Positions 10,754-21,560 of a stretch of 29,354 bases of DNA are shown one piece after another. The translations under genes were made by a program, and so were the position numbers. This DNA comes from Fomitopsis serialis (Eukaryota > Basidiomycota > Agaricomycetes > Polyporales > Fomitopsidaceae): positions 1-29,354 of the forward strand of contig NW_025955416.1 in the NCBI RefSeq assembly GCF_022376445.1, read 5' to 3'. Numbering within the stretch: position 1 is the stretch's first letter; the number at the start of each line of letters is the position of its first letter. The notes under the pieces are model-generated. The model was not told the origin of the DNA and ran no database searches. It saw only the letters and a list, made by a program, of their open reading frames with translations.

Positions 10754-10875
10754 TGATCAGAGACGCTGTGCGCGTCCTGAAGGACTACATTGGCTCAGCC
10801 CTCCTCAGATATAGTACTTGTGGTGAGTGCATTGCCTCAGAATTTCAAGAATCTCGCTAATCGACTATTCCAGCT

Positions 10876-13800
10876 ATGACAACGTCCCACTCGCCCCTCA
10901 TCGGCTCCATCCTCGAGCGCAAGCCCCAATCGAAGCCAAATGCACCGTCCTACAAAGCTAGCTTGTCAGGGAAGACGGGGTTCCCATCCGTGCAGCACCG
11001 CTCAAAGAGCGCATTCGCGTGTGCAAGGGAAGAACAGAAGAAAGGCGAGCCGAGTAAACCGCAACATGTGCCTGTCGTTCAAACCACGATGAAAGTGGAG
11101 ATTCCGAAGCCGAGAGTCGCTGCAAAGCCTGCATCGGGAGAGTCCGGTGACTGGAGAAGACAGATAGAGGAGGAAAATCGAAGACGAGTGGACACCATGA
11201 CAGATGAAGAGCGGGAACAAGAGCGGAGAGAGATTCTGGAGAAGTTCGGGCCTGACGTAGGTGAGATTCTGAGGAAGGCCAGGGAGGCACGGGAGCGCAA
11301 GGAGAGGCCAATCGAGGGCGCAGAAGAGATACCTATGGTCCCGAGCCCACCCAACTCTCCACCTCTCTCAGCAGATGGTAAGCACTTGGGTGCTCGCTCT
11401 CTATTGATTTCCTTGACGATGATTTCAGGCAGGACGTCTCGACCTTCTAGTCCTCCTCAGTCGGCGTTGTCCAGACCTGGAACACGTCCTTCAAGTCGTG
11501 CCGATCGAAGAATCCGGTTCGCGGAGCTCGCACCCACGGACATTCACGTCTACGAGTCCGCCCCGCCCTCTCCACGCAAGAAGGCGCTCGCGCTTCCCCC
11601 GCCATCTCCGGCAGATGGACCCACCACGTCGCTCGGTGAATGGAAAGGTAACATTGGGCCAATCCGACGGCGCGACGCGCAGGCGCCTGCTGTCGATCAC
11701 TCCGCTACGACCGTGAATAGCCTGGGGGAGGGCACACCCGAGGATATCCGTCGGCGGTTCTTCCCCACGGCGCCTGCGCACGACCCGTCGCTCGAGTGGA
11801 TCGAGGGCTGTCCGTCCTCGGCGGCGTCTCACTCAACGCCCGAGCCCGACTCAATGCTGCGATTTGACTTGACGGGCACGCCGATACCGCCGGAGCTGTC
11901 TGCGACATTGCCCACGCATCTTGGCCTGCATCACCATGCGGATGGGGATCGCGCGGGGTACACGCTCGAGGACGTTTTCTGGCTTTCACGGTCGACTGTC
12001 CCAGCGCAGCGTGCGACGATGCTCGGCGTGCTCGGTCGTATCGTTCGGAGGTTGGGCAAGGCGCGGGACCCTGAACAAGGCATCACGCAGCTGCAAGGAC
12101 AAGCCGAGGCTGTCAGGAAGCGAGCATTGGCTACGGGCGTCGAGGCGATGGCAGAGCGTGGCGGCGTGGGCGCGCGAGCTATCGAGGTGATGTGGGAGTG
12201 CATTGTCGGGTGGGACGAGGATGTCATCGATGTCGAAGGCGTCGAGTTGCAAGCCGCCCGTCAGCCGGACTCTTCGCCATCGACATCGGACAGCAAGGGT
12301 GAAGACATCTTGGCTAGTCTACCGCTGGAATATGTCCTCGCGCAGATCAGCAACTCGTTCTCAGCGGGTGCTCAGCCTGCGGAGACTCTCGCACAGTTGT
12401 TGGCCATTCTTCATCGCCTGGCACAGCACACAAATGTTATGGCAAACAGCATCGTCTCAACCACCGGGCTCGTCGCAAACGTGATTCAGCGATTTCTTCT
12501 CACACCTTTTCCACCGACCGACTCCACCCCCGCCCAGATCCGTTTGCGCTACAACTCCTCAATACACTCACGTCAGCATCCCGTACGAATGCCTCGGCAC
12601 TACTCGACTCAGCGGATGCACTTTTGCGCTTTGTCACTACCCTTCCTCCGGTGTCGCCATATCCTCTCGCCCTGGCCACTGCTCTCCTCAACGGTACTCT
12701 CCGTCTCTACACCGTCTTCGCCTCGTACGGTCTCTACTCGCACATCGCAACCACCGCATCCGAACATCTCACAAAACTCGGTCAATACGTACTCTCGGAA
12801 GAGTGCCGATCTCGGCAATTGCGTGAGGCGTGGCTGGCCCTGCTCGAGGCGTGGATGGTCTGCGCGCGAGACCCGCACCGTACGTCGCCTGGACACGAGA
12901 TATTGTGGAGCCAAGTTGCTGGCTGGGGATGGGGCGACGATATCCTGGAGATGAGGGAAAGGCTAGCGGAGGAAGATGCCGCTGTATGGACTGCGCTCTG
13001 GCGCGCCGCAGCGGCGTGGTTGGAGGGAGCGAAGATCAACGGTGTCAAGGGAGGCGAGAAGGAGAGGGGCGTCGTCATCGCTGCGGTTCAAGACCAGTTC
13101 CGCGACGGCCTAGAGAAGATCGTAGTCGAGAATTCTGGGAGAACACTCAGCACAGTCCTGGGACAGCTCGCCACTATTGGCGTGCGTACCCTGCAGCCGG
13201 AGGACCTACCCAAGCTCCAAGAGATGGCCGAACATGCCAGCCGGCTTGCAGCAGCTCTGCGCCTTTGGCTCGCATGCGTATCGCCGCAGTCATCTGGACC
13301 ACCCGATTCCCCACCGTTCCAATTACCCTTCCGCGAGCTCTCTGATCTCTGTGCTCAGATCACGACTCACCCCATATGGGATTCTGCGCTCGCTCAAGGA
13401 TCCGTCTCGTATGGCTATGCGTTCTGCAAATCCCTTTCCTTGTTGCTGTGTTCCTACCTCCAACTGTCGCCCCATATGCCCGGCATATCGGATGCCTTAT
13501 GGATGGCTCAGGCATTGGCTATTCTGTCTAGGCTCCTCCCAGGAGACGAAGAGGCAGCTCGGCACATCGTCGATCTCGTGACTAGTCTCATTACGCCCAG
13601 CTTCATGGGTGCGCGCGGATGGACGGTCCCTCCAGTCATCTGGGGGAAGGGCGGAATGGACGCGATCAAGCCTTTCCTGGCTTACTCCCTTCGGCCGAAG
13701 GAGGATGCGTATATAGGGCCACAGTGGATGTCTCCAGATTCGATATCGCTCTCGACTACGCAGAGACTGCCTCCAGCGAGAGTCCTGGTCACGAACACTC

Positions 13801-14810
13801 GACGTACCCTTCCCCTTCCTCTCACGCGAGACTGGATGTGCTCGCCGCTTGATCACCTCTTGCGATCAGGCGACTCCGACGTATTCAAGTCGTTGCCTTC
13901 TTCGTGGGACGCGTCCGAGACGGAAGTCGTGCGGGCCTGCTTGCTCCTCGCCCGGGTTGTCCGAGAGGTCGCACAACTGCATGGGCTTCAGGCATTCGCG
14001 ATGTCACGCGAGGAGACGATCTTCTCATGCATGAAGGTATACATGCTCGAACACGGCCAGCAGCATAATGACTCCACAGAGGAAGTCTTCCGCGACAAGA
14101 CTGTCGGCCAGTTCATGGAAGACCTCATGGCGCCTTTCTCGGCGAGCGCATCGTCCAGCTCTCTGGTTCTTCCCTGTTCCAGTGGTTCAGCGCCAAGCCT
14201 AGAAAGCGTTGCTACGCGCTTTCTCGGTTCAGGAACCCCCTTCTACCAGTTCTACACCGACTTTGTGGCATTGTACGACGCGATATCCTTCTCACATCCG
14301 CTCTTCGCTCGACTCCTGTTGCCTCCCACGTCTATGAGGTACCCGATTGACTACAGGAAATACCTCTGGGCTGACTACGGTCATCTATTGAAGACTGTGC
14401 GAACACCCGTCGAAGCTGTCCTCACGGGGAGTCTTGGGGAGTATCTATGGCCGGTAGAACGTGACCCAGAAGTAGTCGGTGCCTACCTACGCGCGCTGGT
14501 AAAAGGCTTGCCCGAAGGGTTCCTCCGCTTCGTCGCTGTCCATCATGTGGCATGCAACATCTGGCAAGATCTATCCGATACCACAGATGAGAAGGCACAG
14601 AGGCTCCTGAAAGCTGTCGTTGATCAAGGTAGTCTCGACGTCATCCGGGAGGTTGTGTGTTATCGACAGGTGCGGGAAGGTACCGTTCTCCTTCCTCCTC
14701 AATGCTTCACACAAAGGGGCGAGTGGAGGGGCCTACGACTGGAGTTCGTCACCAAAACTGGAGGGCCTAGTATGGCTGATCGTCTGAAAGGACTGTTTGC
14801 GGACGTCTGA
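10876..14810 (+). CDS. RPAP1: RNA polymerase II-associated protein 1 (RPAP1) with one -1 frame slip
   Basis: There are two coding exons: 10876-11377 and 11429-14810, separated by a 51-base GT-AG intron. The N-terminus reads LIGSILERKP. An RPAP1 N-terminal domain follows at about residues 97-140 (IEEENRRRVDTMTDEEREQ then EILEKFGPDVGEILRKARE). The RPAP1 C-terminal domain is near residues 310-370 (RFDLTGTPIPPEL, then LGLHHHADGDRAGYTLEDVF). The far C-terminus has the conserved GTPFYQFYTDFVALYDAISF and LWADYGHLLKTVRTP blocks. The frame changes from 1 to 3 at a run of five C (12527-12531), where one base is missing; on both sides the protein is well conserved and no intron fits. Restored length would be about 1294 aa, a normal size. 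By family knowledge it helps assemble RNA polymerase II and deliver it to the nucleus and to Mediator. It is probably functional, with a sequencing slip. Confidence 0.93.
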
Positions 14811-14816
14811 TTCGGA

Positions 14817-14840
14817 GCTAGGCTTGGTGAATCGCCTAGC
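14817..14840 (+). other. hairpin just after the RPAP1 stop
   Basis: GCTAGGC and GCCTAGC form perfect 7-base arms around a 10-base loop, starting seven bases after the stop codon. It would lie in the 3' untranslated region. The rest of the 323-base gap to Ssr4 (14811-15133) holds only the terminator and promoter regions of the two genes. Confidence 0.4.
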
Positions 14841-15133
14841 GTACCTATGTCTGTCACCTAGTGTATTACAAAGAATAATGTATTGATACAGTATGTACAC
14901 TACCGCAGTTTGTCATTCGATGTAGAGTAATCACATTCAATGCCCGATCTAGATCGTTTTGCAGACGGCGTTGAGTACGTACTGAGAAGTCAATTTAAAA
15001 ATCCGAAAGCAGTTGCTTCGAAAACTAATAAAGCCAAATAACAATACTCTTGCACACGTGACGCAATAGCCCGTAAACGCGTTCGGACGCGTCTCGCTTT
15101 CCGACATTCGCTCGCCACAGCTCCTCCGCCACA

Positions 15134-16573
15134 ATGTCTGTTTCAAGCCAGCATGAAGGTCTATGTCTCAGATATCCCGAACCTTTGGGTCCGCAAGCCA
15201 ATGTATCATATGAGGCCGCCGTCTCCATGCTCATGCGTGCCATCCAACTCGCCCAACATACACCTTTTGTGTGGGGATACATTGACAAACCGCAAGGTGG
15301 GTCCGCTGCGCTGTTCATCCTCGATATATTCAGAACATCTTATTTTACACATTCAGAGGGCCACATATATCTCATCTTCATGACCCAACAACTACCGTTT
15401 CCTCCGGACGGAATACGGTATCAGGATCAGGAGCAGAAGATCATCATGCCGGCGGGCCCCGGAAGAGTGCGTTTCAATCTCCTTCACCTGTGCACAAACC
15501 CTCAAACAGGGGCGATGCCAGGAACTAGAAGTCATGGAGGTCAAGTTCGGTTTCGTCCCCAATTCTTCTGATACAACGGCCTGGAGAGTACGGAGACGCT
15601 ACCGGATGCACAAGGGCGGTCATCCGCAACTGGTCCTCATCCACTACGGCCGTGGGCAGCCAATGCGTGCGTTTGACAGTTCAAAGTTCATCACCATCGC
15701 CTTCTTGTCGACGCTGACATCTCGCTCACGATAGCCATCATGCCGAACCTTAACCAACCCGTCCGCAACTACCCACTCCGTCCCATAAACGAGCCCGCAC
15801 TCTTCGTCATGGGCGAGAAGATTGGCCAGAAAGTCTACCCTAATCAACACTCGGGCCCTGCAGAGCGACCGGGTCCACCAGGGATGGGTATGAGTTTCGG
15901 GGGGATAGGGAACCAGCAGGCTATGCTCGCGCAGCAAAATAACAACCTTGAGGCGCTGGAGCGGAGAAGTCAGCGAGATCGCAGTGGGAGCATGAATGCT
16001 GTACGTCGTCCCCAGATGCCGGTCGCATAGTAATACTCATGTTCTGAATAGCGTGCACCACCACCAGCGCGAATAGAAGACGACGACTCTGCAGGTACGT
16101 AATGAGCTTGTGTTCGATGTTCCACTCTCTGAAACCTTCAAGATGAGTCGGACATGATGTCCACTCGCACGCTCGCCCTGACGAGATACAAACGGAATCA
16201 TGAACTTATGAACGAGGTGTTCATGTACGCTGCATTCAGTACGTGGCCTCTATGGTCTACTCCTACAGCATGGCTGATGTACCCGGCGTTTAGGTCGCAA
16301 AAAGGAATTCCCACCACCAAAGTCACCGTATTCCGTCTTTGACATAGCTAATGTGGAAGCGAGAGTTGTCAGTATTAAGCGCACCATCCGACGTCGTCGA
16401 ACTATTCACTTATCTCTGTGACACAGGCAAAAATGACGGCAGAGATCGACGAACTTCGCTCCAAAGCGGAGGCGCGAAGAGAAGCGAGGTCGAATGCAGA
16501 TGGAGCAGTCGGAGATGATTCGGGAGACGTCTCCATGGAGGTTTCTGGGACCACAGAGGAAGTAGCGACATAA
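15134..16573 (+). CDS. ssr4: SWI/SNF and RSC chromatin-remodelling subunit Ssr4
   Basis: There are eight exons: 15134-15296, 15357-15466, 15522-15666, 15735-16000, 16052-16094, 16143-16238, 16294-16367 and 16427-16573. All introns are GT-AG with consistent phases and the product is 347 aa. The Ssr4 N-terminal domain is clear: FPPDGIRYQDQEQK, WRVRRRYRMHKGGHPQLVL (about residues 108-126), and NQPVRNYPLRPINEPALFV (about 145-163). It is followed by a Gly/Met/Gln-rich linker. The STRTLALTRYKRNHELMNEV segment (about 248-267) and a C-terminal coiled stretch (MTAEIDELRSKAEARREAR) complete the fungal family pattern. By family knowledge it is a nuclear, fungus-specific subunit of the SWI/SNF and RSC remodellers, required for transcriptional control. 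It follows RPAP1 on the same strand at 323 bases; separate promoters are expected. Confidence 0.93.
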
Positions 16574-16871
16574 CGCGACGATATCGTATCGTGGCTCAAT
16601 TGTCGCTCCGCTGTCGTCTCTCTGCTTTCGTTTTCTGGTTTTTTTACCCCTTGCGTGTGTCTCTCGTACACTATCGATGCGCAGTCGAGTGTCTGTCCTG
16701 CTTCCGCTTAGGCGAAGGTTGATGCGTAGTGACGAGTCGCTGAGCGGAATACCTTATTGAATGTCGATGCACTGTCGCAGGAAAGTAGGCTCGGATAGTG
16801 ATAATGACCCGTGAGTGTATCAAGCGCTGCATTGTCGGATCAGGCAGGTGTCGTATTTGCAGCAGACCAAC

Positions 16872-18481
16872 ATGTCTTTGGTGGATGTTGCTCAGCAAGC
16901 TGATTCGACCGAGGCGTTCAGCCACATACCAGTGATGTACGCACCCCCCTCTAACTTATGAAATACTGTTATAGCTGACGGTCACCTAGAGATCTAAGTG
17001 ATGTCTCTAGCAAAGACCCGGCGGTCCGCAAGGCACTAGCTGATACCATCAGAGGGGCTTGCATGAATGTTGGTTTCTTCTATGGTACATAACATATCTA
17101 TAGCATGATGTAGGTCTTTTGGCTAATGGACCACGCACGCCAGTGGTCAGTCATGGCATCCCCGAAGCGGCCATCGCCCAAGTGCTCGCTGTAAGCAAGG
17201 AATATTTCTCGCTGCCAATAGAGAAGAAAATGGAGGTACAGAGGGCTCGTCATGGTCGCAATGTTGTCTCAAATAGCTCTGACGACAATCGATTGTGTCC
17301 AGCTCGAAAACAAGAAGACGCCGAACTTCAAGGGGTACAACCCCGTCCGGGGTGGCCGCATCGACCCGCTGAGCGAGGGCGACGTGCAGGAAGGCTTCCA
17401 GTTCAGCTGGGAGGCGCTGGAAGCCGACGACTACGACGGGCGACGGGCGAAGGATGGCGCGATGGCGGGGGCGAATGTCTGGCCTCGAGAGCCCCCTGGT
17501 TTCCGTGAGGCGGCTCTCGCATACTAGTGAGCGTCCTTTCGGGGTTCTCTGTTTCGGTGTTAGTAAGGAGACTAAGATTGAACTAGCCATGCTGCCATGG
17601 CGCTGGGAAGGAACCTCTTTCCGATGTTCGCCCTGGCGCTGGATTTACCGGAGGACTTCTTCGACGATAAGGTAGGTCGCACACATTATGTTGCACCAGC
17701 TCGGAGCCGCTCACGATCGAGCACTCGTCAGACGAAGAGTTCGGCTGCGATAATGCGGTTGTTACACTATCCACCACAAACAGGATCCATGGACGATAGG
17801 GCGGTAGGTCTCGGCGCACACTCAGAGTAAACCTCTCTCCTTTAATGTGTTTGCTGCGAGTGACAATCCTCTCTATCGACTCCACGCAGTTGGGAGGTTA
17901 GTGCAATCGCGCCTATGACTGGTCCTTGGAGTAACTGCTGCGCTGAAGTGCTTCACCATACTATGGCAAGAGCCGGGCATCCAAGCGCTGCAGGTCTTGA
18001 ACAAGGAAAAACAATGGATCAACGCACCGCCCGTTCCTGGGACTCTGGTTATCAAGTAAGAGCCTGCTATACCTCACGGGCGGCATGCGCTGATCGTGAT
18101 GCATATCTTTCACTAGTCTCGGAGACCAATTCGCGCGTTGGACGAGTATGTAAACCTCCGCCGTGGCTGCTCCATGATTCCAGATGTGCTTTCCGACTGA
18201 CGGTGCTTCCAAAGACGACGTGTTCAAGTCGACTGTTCATCGTGCCGTCAACAGGAGCGGCGTTCGTCGGTATTCAATCCCTCTCTTCTTCGGGACGGAC
18301 TACGACGTGAAGCTCGAGGCGAGTGCACCCGTCGTCGGCTAGTGCGCTTTGCTGACGTGGTCATTTTCTCGGATCGTAGCCAATACCTAGCTGCGTCTCG
18401 CTCGACCGACCGCCCAAATACGAGGACGTCACGGCTGGCGACTACGTCAAGTCGAAGTTGCAAGCTACCTATGTTCGCTAG
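16872..18481 (+). CDS. 2-oxoglutarate/Fe(II) dioxygenase, isopenicillin-N-synthase-like, copy A
   Basis: There are eleven exons: 16872-16936, 16990-17084, 17144-17235, 17303-17526, 17587-17671, 17732-17826, 17890-17896, 17949-18055, 18117-18145, 18215-18318 and 18380-18481. The product is 334 aa. The N-terminal DIOX_N region reads FSHIPVIDLSDV, then FFYVVSHGIPE. The catalytic jelly-roll core has the iron triad His217, Asp219 and His275 (GAHSDWE; STVHRAVNRSG) and the 2-oxoglutarate anchor Arg285-Tyr-Ser287. The 7-base exon 17890-17896 supplies the last base of the Asp219 codon plus Trp and Glu. The last intron (18319-18379) is GC-AG. The family hydroxylates, desaturates or cyclises small molecules using 2-oxoglutarate and oxygen in the cytosol. 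The substrate is not evident, and there is no biosynthetic cluster around it. Compared with copy B it has Ser218 for Thr218. Confidence 0.9.
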
Positions 18482-18672
18482 TCAGCTGATTAAGATGATA
18501 TCTATGCGTATATCTCGCCCTGTATACTAGTTCAATGGGTATTTTTGCGTAGGCACGGGTAGCCTTCTGCTGCCGTGACTCTAGTGCTTACGCAGCCGGA
18601 GGCTGTCACACTGGACAAGCGCTGCACTGGCGAATTAGGCAAGTTCCGACTTTGGAACGGACGTCGACCAGC

Positions 18673-20279
18673 ATGTCTCTCGTGGATGCTGCACAGAAGG
18701 CTGAGTCGACTGAGGCGTTCAGCCACATACCAGTGATGTGCTTGCCCCGTGAAATGCAGCACATACATCGACTAACGGTTGCCTATCAGAGATCTTAATG
18801 ATGTGTCGAGCAAGGACCCAGCGGTGCGCAAGGCACTAGCCGATACTGTGAGAGATGCTTGCATGAACGTCGGATTCTTCTACGGTACGCGATGTTTCAT
18901 GTTCTTGGTCGTGCAGTTATGATTGGTAGGCCCTTGTGCTGACGTCCCATATACGCCAGTGGCGAACCATGGCATCCCCGAGACAACGATCGCGCAGGCG
19001 CTCGCCTCGACCAAGGGCTACTTCTCGCTGCCTCTAGAACAGAAGATGGAGGTAAGTAGACCTTTGATTAAAACAATGCCGTACTCTGACTACATCGTCT
19101 ATGGCCAGCTCGAGAACAAGAAGACCCCGAACTTCAAAGGGTACAACCCAGTCCGGAGCAGCCGCAACGACCCGCTGAGCGACGGGGACATGCACGAAGG
19201 CTTCGAGTTCGGCTGGGAGGCGTTGGAAGCGGACAACTACGATGGGAGACGGGCGAAAGATGGTGCGATGGCGGGGGCGAACGTCTGGCCTCGAGAACCG
19301 GCGGGCTTCCGTGAGGCAGCCCTGACATACTAGTGAGCGTCCTCTCGGGCTTCTCCCCCTCAACATCGGGATTGAAACTGAGCCAGCCATGATGCTGTCG
19401 CTCTGGGCAAGAACCTCTTTCCGCTGTTTGCTCTGGCGCTGGATTTGCCGGAGGACTTCTTCGACGATAAGGTGCGAGGCACATACCAGTAGGCTGGACG
19501 AGTGTATCGCTCACGATCGTGTACTGGTTAGACGAAGAACGCGGCTGCACTCATGCGTGTGCTACACTATCCACCACAAACAGGACCGGTCGACGATCGG
19601 GTCGTGGGTATCGGCGCGCATACAGAGTATACCGCCTTTTCTCGACACCTCCTGAGAGACTGACAATCCTTGGCACGGGCATGCAGCTGGGAGGTCAGTG
19701 CGATTGTGAAATGTCATATTGCGGATGCGTCAGAGTAACTCCCGCGATGCAGTGCTTCACCATACTATGGCAAGAGCCAGGCATACAAGCGCTACAAGTG
19801 CTAAACAGAGAGAAGCAATGGATCGACACGCCGCCCCTTCCTGGGACGCTGGTCATCAAGTAAGAGCGTGTTGTCTTCTTCATTCGGGGCATGCGCTGAC
19901 CGTAGTCAATTCGTCCCACTAGCCTCGGAGACCAGTTCGCACGCTGGACGAGTGCGTCGTACCTCCACCACGCCATCATGTTAGACGAGCTAACGATGCT
20001 TCGCGCAGATGACGTGTTCAAGTCGACTGTGCACCGCGCCATCAACAGGAGCGGCGCCCGTCGGTACTCAATTCCTCTCTTCTTCGGGACGGACTACGAC
20101 GTGAAGCTGGAGGCGAGTGCACCCATTGTCGCGGGCCGGTGTATATGCGCGCCGCTGACGCCGCTTCCCCGTCGTAGCCAATATCCAGCTGCATCTCGCC
20201 TGACCGGCCGCCCAAGTATGAGGTGGTTACGGCTGGCGACTACGTCAAGTCAAGGTTGCAAGCCACCTATGGTCACTGA
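18673..20279 (+). CDS. 2-oxoglutarate/Fe(II) dioxygenase, isopenicillin-N-synthase-like, copy B
   Basis: There are eleven exons: 18673-18737, 18790-18884, 18960-19051, 19109-19332, 19387-19471, 19532-19626, 19687-19693, 19753-19859, 19923-19951, 20009-20112 and 20178-20279. Every exon has the same length as in copy A, again giving 334 aa. The DIOX_N part reads FFYVANHGIPE. The core shows VVGIGAHTDWECFTILWQEP with His217 and Asp219, His275 in STVHRAINRSG, and Arg285-Tyr-Ser287. All catalytic residues are present, so both copies look active. The 7-base exon and the GC-AG last intron (20113-20177) are kept. The third intron (19052-19108) is 57 bases without a stop, so its retention would add 19 residues. 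Differences from copy A cluster in the substrate-lid region (for example GGRID against SSRND near PVR), hinting at altered substrate preference; that is inference. Confidence 0.9.
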
Positions 20280-20552
20280 TCAATCACATACTACAGTACA
20301 TGAAAGCCAATGCGTTGTCTGACATACTCGTGAGTATAGCGTACCTTATGAAGGTCCATCATATACGTGTTCGTAACCCGAGTATACTTGTATATGATCG
20401 CCTTCCCTAGCTTAAAGAGGTCGTGATTCTGGCCTGCCCATCGGAGACCCTTTCGGATATCGACAGACTCATCTGCTACTTGCTTCGACGGAGACACTGG
20501 CATTGGAGCGGTCTGATCTATTCGCACCGCAGAAGCTGAACCAGTCATGACT

Positions 20553-20897
20553 CTATGTCCCAATCACTCTTTTCATGAAGCTTTGGCCATCGAAGCTTTG
20601 GACAGTAGGTCCTCCAACTCCTGGTTCATCCCTGAGGAAGTACAAGAGTGGCCCTGCACCACTGAGGTGGAGAACTCCTGCGAGTGCAGCATGCAGACGG
20701 AGGAGCTCACAGCTGGGGAGAGGAATCTCCGTGGTGGCATGTGCCTGCTTGAAGCGATCGCCAACCTGCGCAGATGGACCCGCTGTCTGCTTGTAGCTGT
20801 GATCAACAAAGGTGACATGCGTCTTCCTGACAAGTGGGAAGAATGTTCCTGGCTGAAACTCGTGGATTGCGTACACATCCTTCATCTCGTGATGCAA
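20553..20897 (-). pseudogene. C-terminal tail of a fungal HNH-endonuclease-type protein
   Basis: The minus-strand frame reads VYAIHEFQPGTFFPLVRKTH, then TFVDHS, then EIPLPSCELLRLHAALAGVL and HLSGAG. It ends at TAG 20555-20553. This combination (TF-x-DHS, then Leu-Pro-x-P-type strand and LHAA-x-AG-x-LH-x-SGAG) is what I know from the end of mushroom HNH-domain proteins. The HNH core that should precede it (Asn-Gly and the His/Asn/His metal-binding residues) is not present upstream. The adjoining frame at 20911-21336 does not resemble it. I read this as a truncated or decayed copy, although a divergent complete gene cannot be excluded. Confidence 0.5.
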
Positions 20898-20910
20898 TCA
20901 GCAAGTGGCA

Positions 20911-21336
20911 TCAGACAAATTGATAAGAGAAGCACGTCTGTGGGTACAGTTTCGAGATCGTGAAGCCGCTGTCTTCCCTACGTTCGTTCGCGCGCTTGAC
21001 CCATACTGGGATGTCGTACTCTTCTCCGCGAAATGAGGTGGTCTGCTTGTGGAAGATCTTGAGGTGTTTGTATGCCTGTTCGTGCAACGCCTGATCGCTT
21101 TCAAGCTGTGCGGTGTCAAAGAGTCTCCCATCGACCGTCCGACGGAAGGCTTGTGACTCCGGGGAGAGTCCACAGTAGCTAGAGCCACTACCGGCCGAGG
21201 ACGACAATTCTGTCAAGCTCGGAGTAGACTGGGATGAATCGCGCGAGTGGGATAGAATACAAGTCTTCGGCTTAATCGTGCGCGTGAACGTTTGCGTACC
21301 AACTGCGACGACCGAGCCGAGTACGTTGCCAGTGAG
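20911..21336 (-). other. unrecognised open frame upstream of the HNH tail
   Basis: A 142-codon minus-strand stretch has no stop and no internal ATG start. It opens directly after a TAG that could be an intron acceptor (CTGCACTTAG). It reads as Ser/Thr-rich sequence followed by an amphipathic part (HEQAYKHLKIFHKQ, then EEYDIPVWVKRANERRE). A donor GTACCC near 20938 could join it to the HNH tail after an intron of about 50 to 60 bases. I find no domain. It may be the 5' part of the same broken gene or a separate remnant. Confidence 0.25.
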
Positions 21337-21560
21337 CTAAGTGCAGAAGGGCGAAGTTCCACCACCTCCCAAGTTCTAGTTTCCATTTTGGGATGGTTTC
21401 ACGTGATGAGCTGAGTGCGCCACAACGCCGGCGAAGGACCGCGTCCCGTCCCGCCCGAGGAGGACGTCGTCAACTGTCGAATATCCAAACCCGGTCGAAG
21501 TTGTGTGGCTCTCACTGGGTGTCCTTGGCCTACACCTGGACGCACGCACACCGCGATCCC

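Larger units (their letters stand above)
8619..10875. other. intergenic, no gene seen
   Basis: The left end holds the 3' region of small protein B and the right end the promoter and a leader intron of RPAP1. Scattered frames on both strands (for example 8893-9327 minus and 10302-10667 minus) lack ATG context, domains or compatible splice sites. The only ordered sequence is the GCCT microsatellite at 10712-10731. Confidence 0.45.
16822..20279 (+). repeat. tandem gene duplication (two dioxygenase units)
   Basis: Two units of about 1.66 kb, 16822-18481 and 18617-20279, follow head to tail. Each starts with a related stretch of 28 bases beginning AAGCGCTGCA, lying 41 to 50 bases before the ATG (23 of 28 bases agree). 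Each then carries the same 11 coding exons of identical lengths. Exons are highly similar; introns have diverged except at splice sites and parts of the last intron. This points to an old or selected duplication rather than a very recent copy. Confidence 0.9.

Noticed and set aside
12782..13078. Minus-strand frames inside RPAP1
   Set aside because: They are antisense shadows of a long conserved coding exon.
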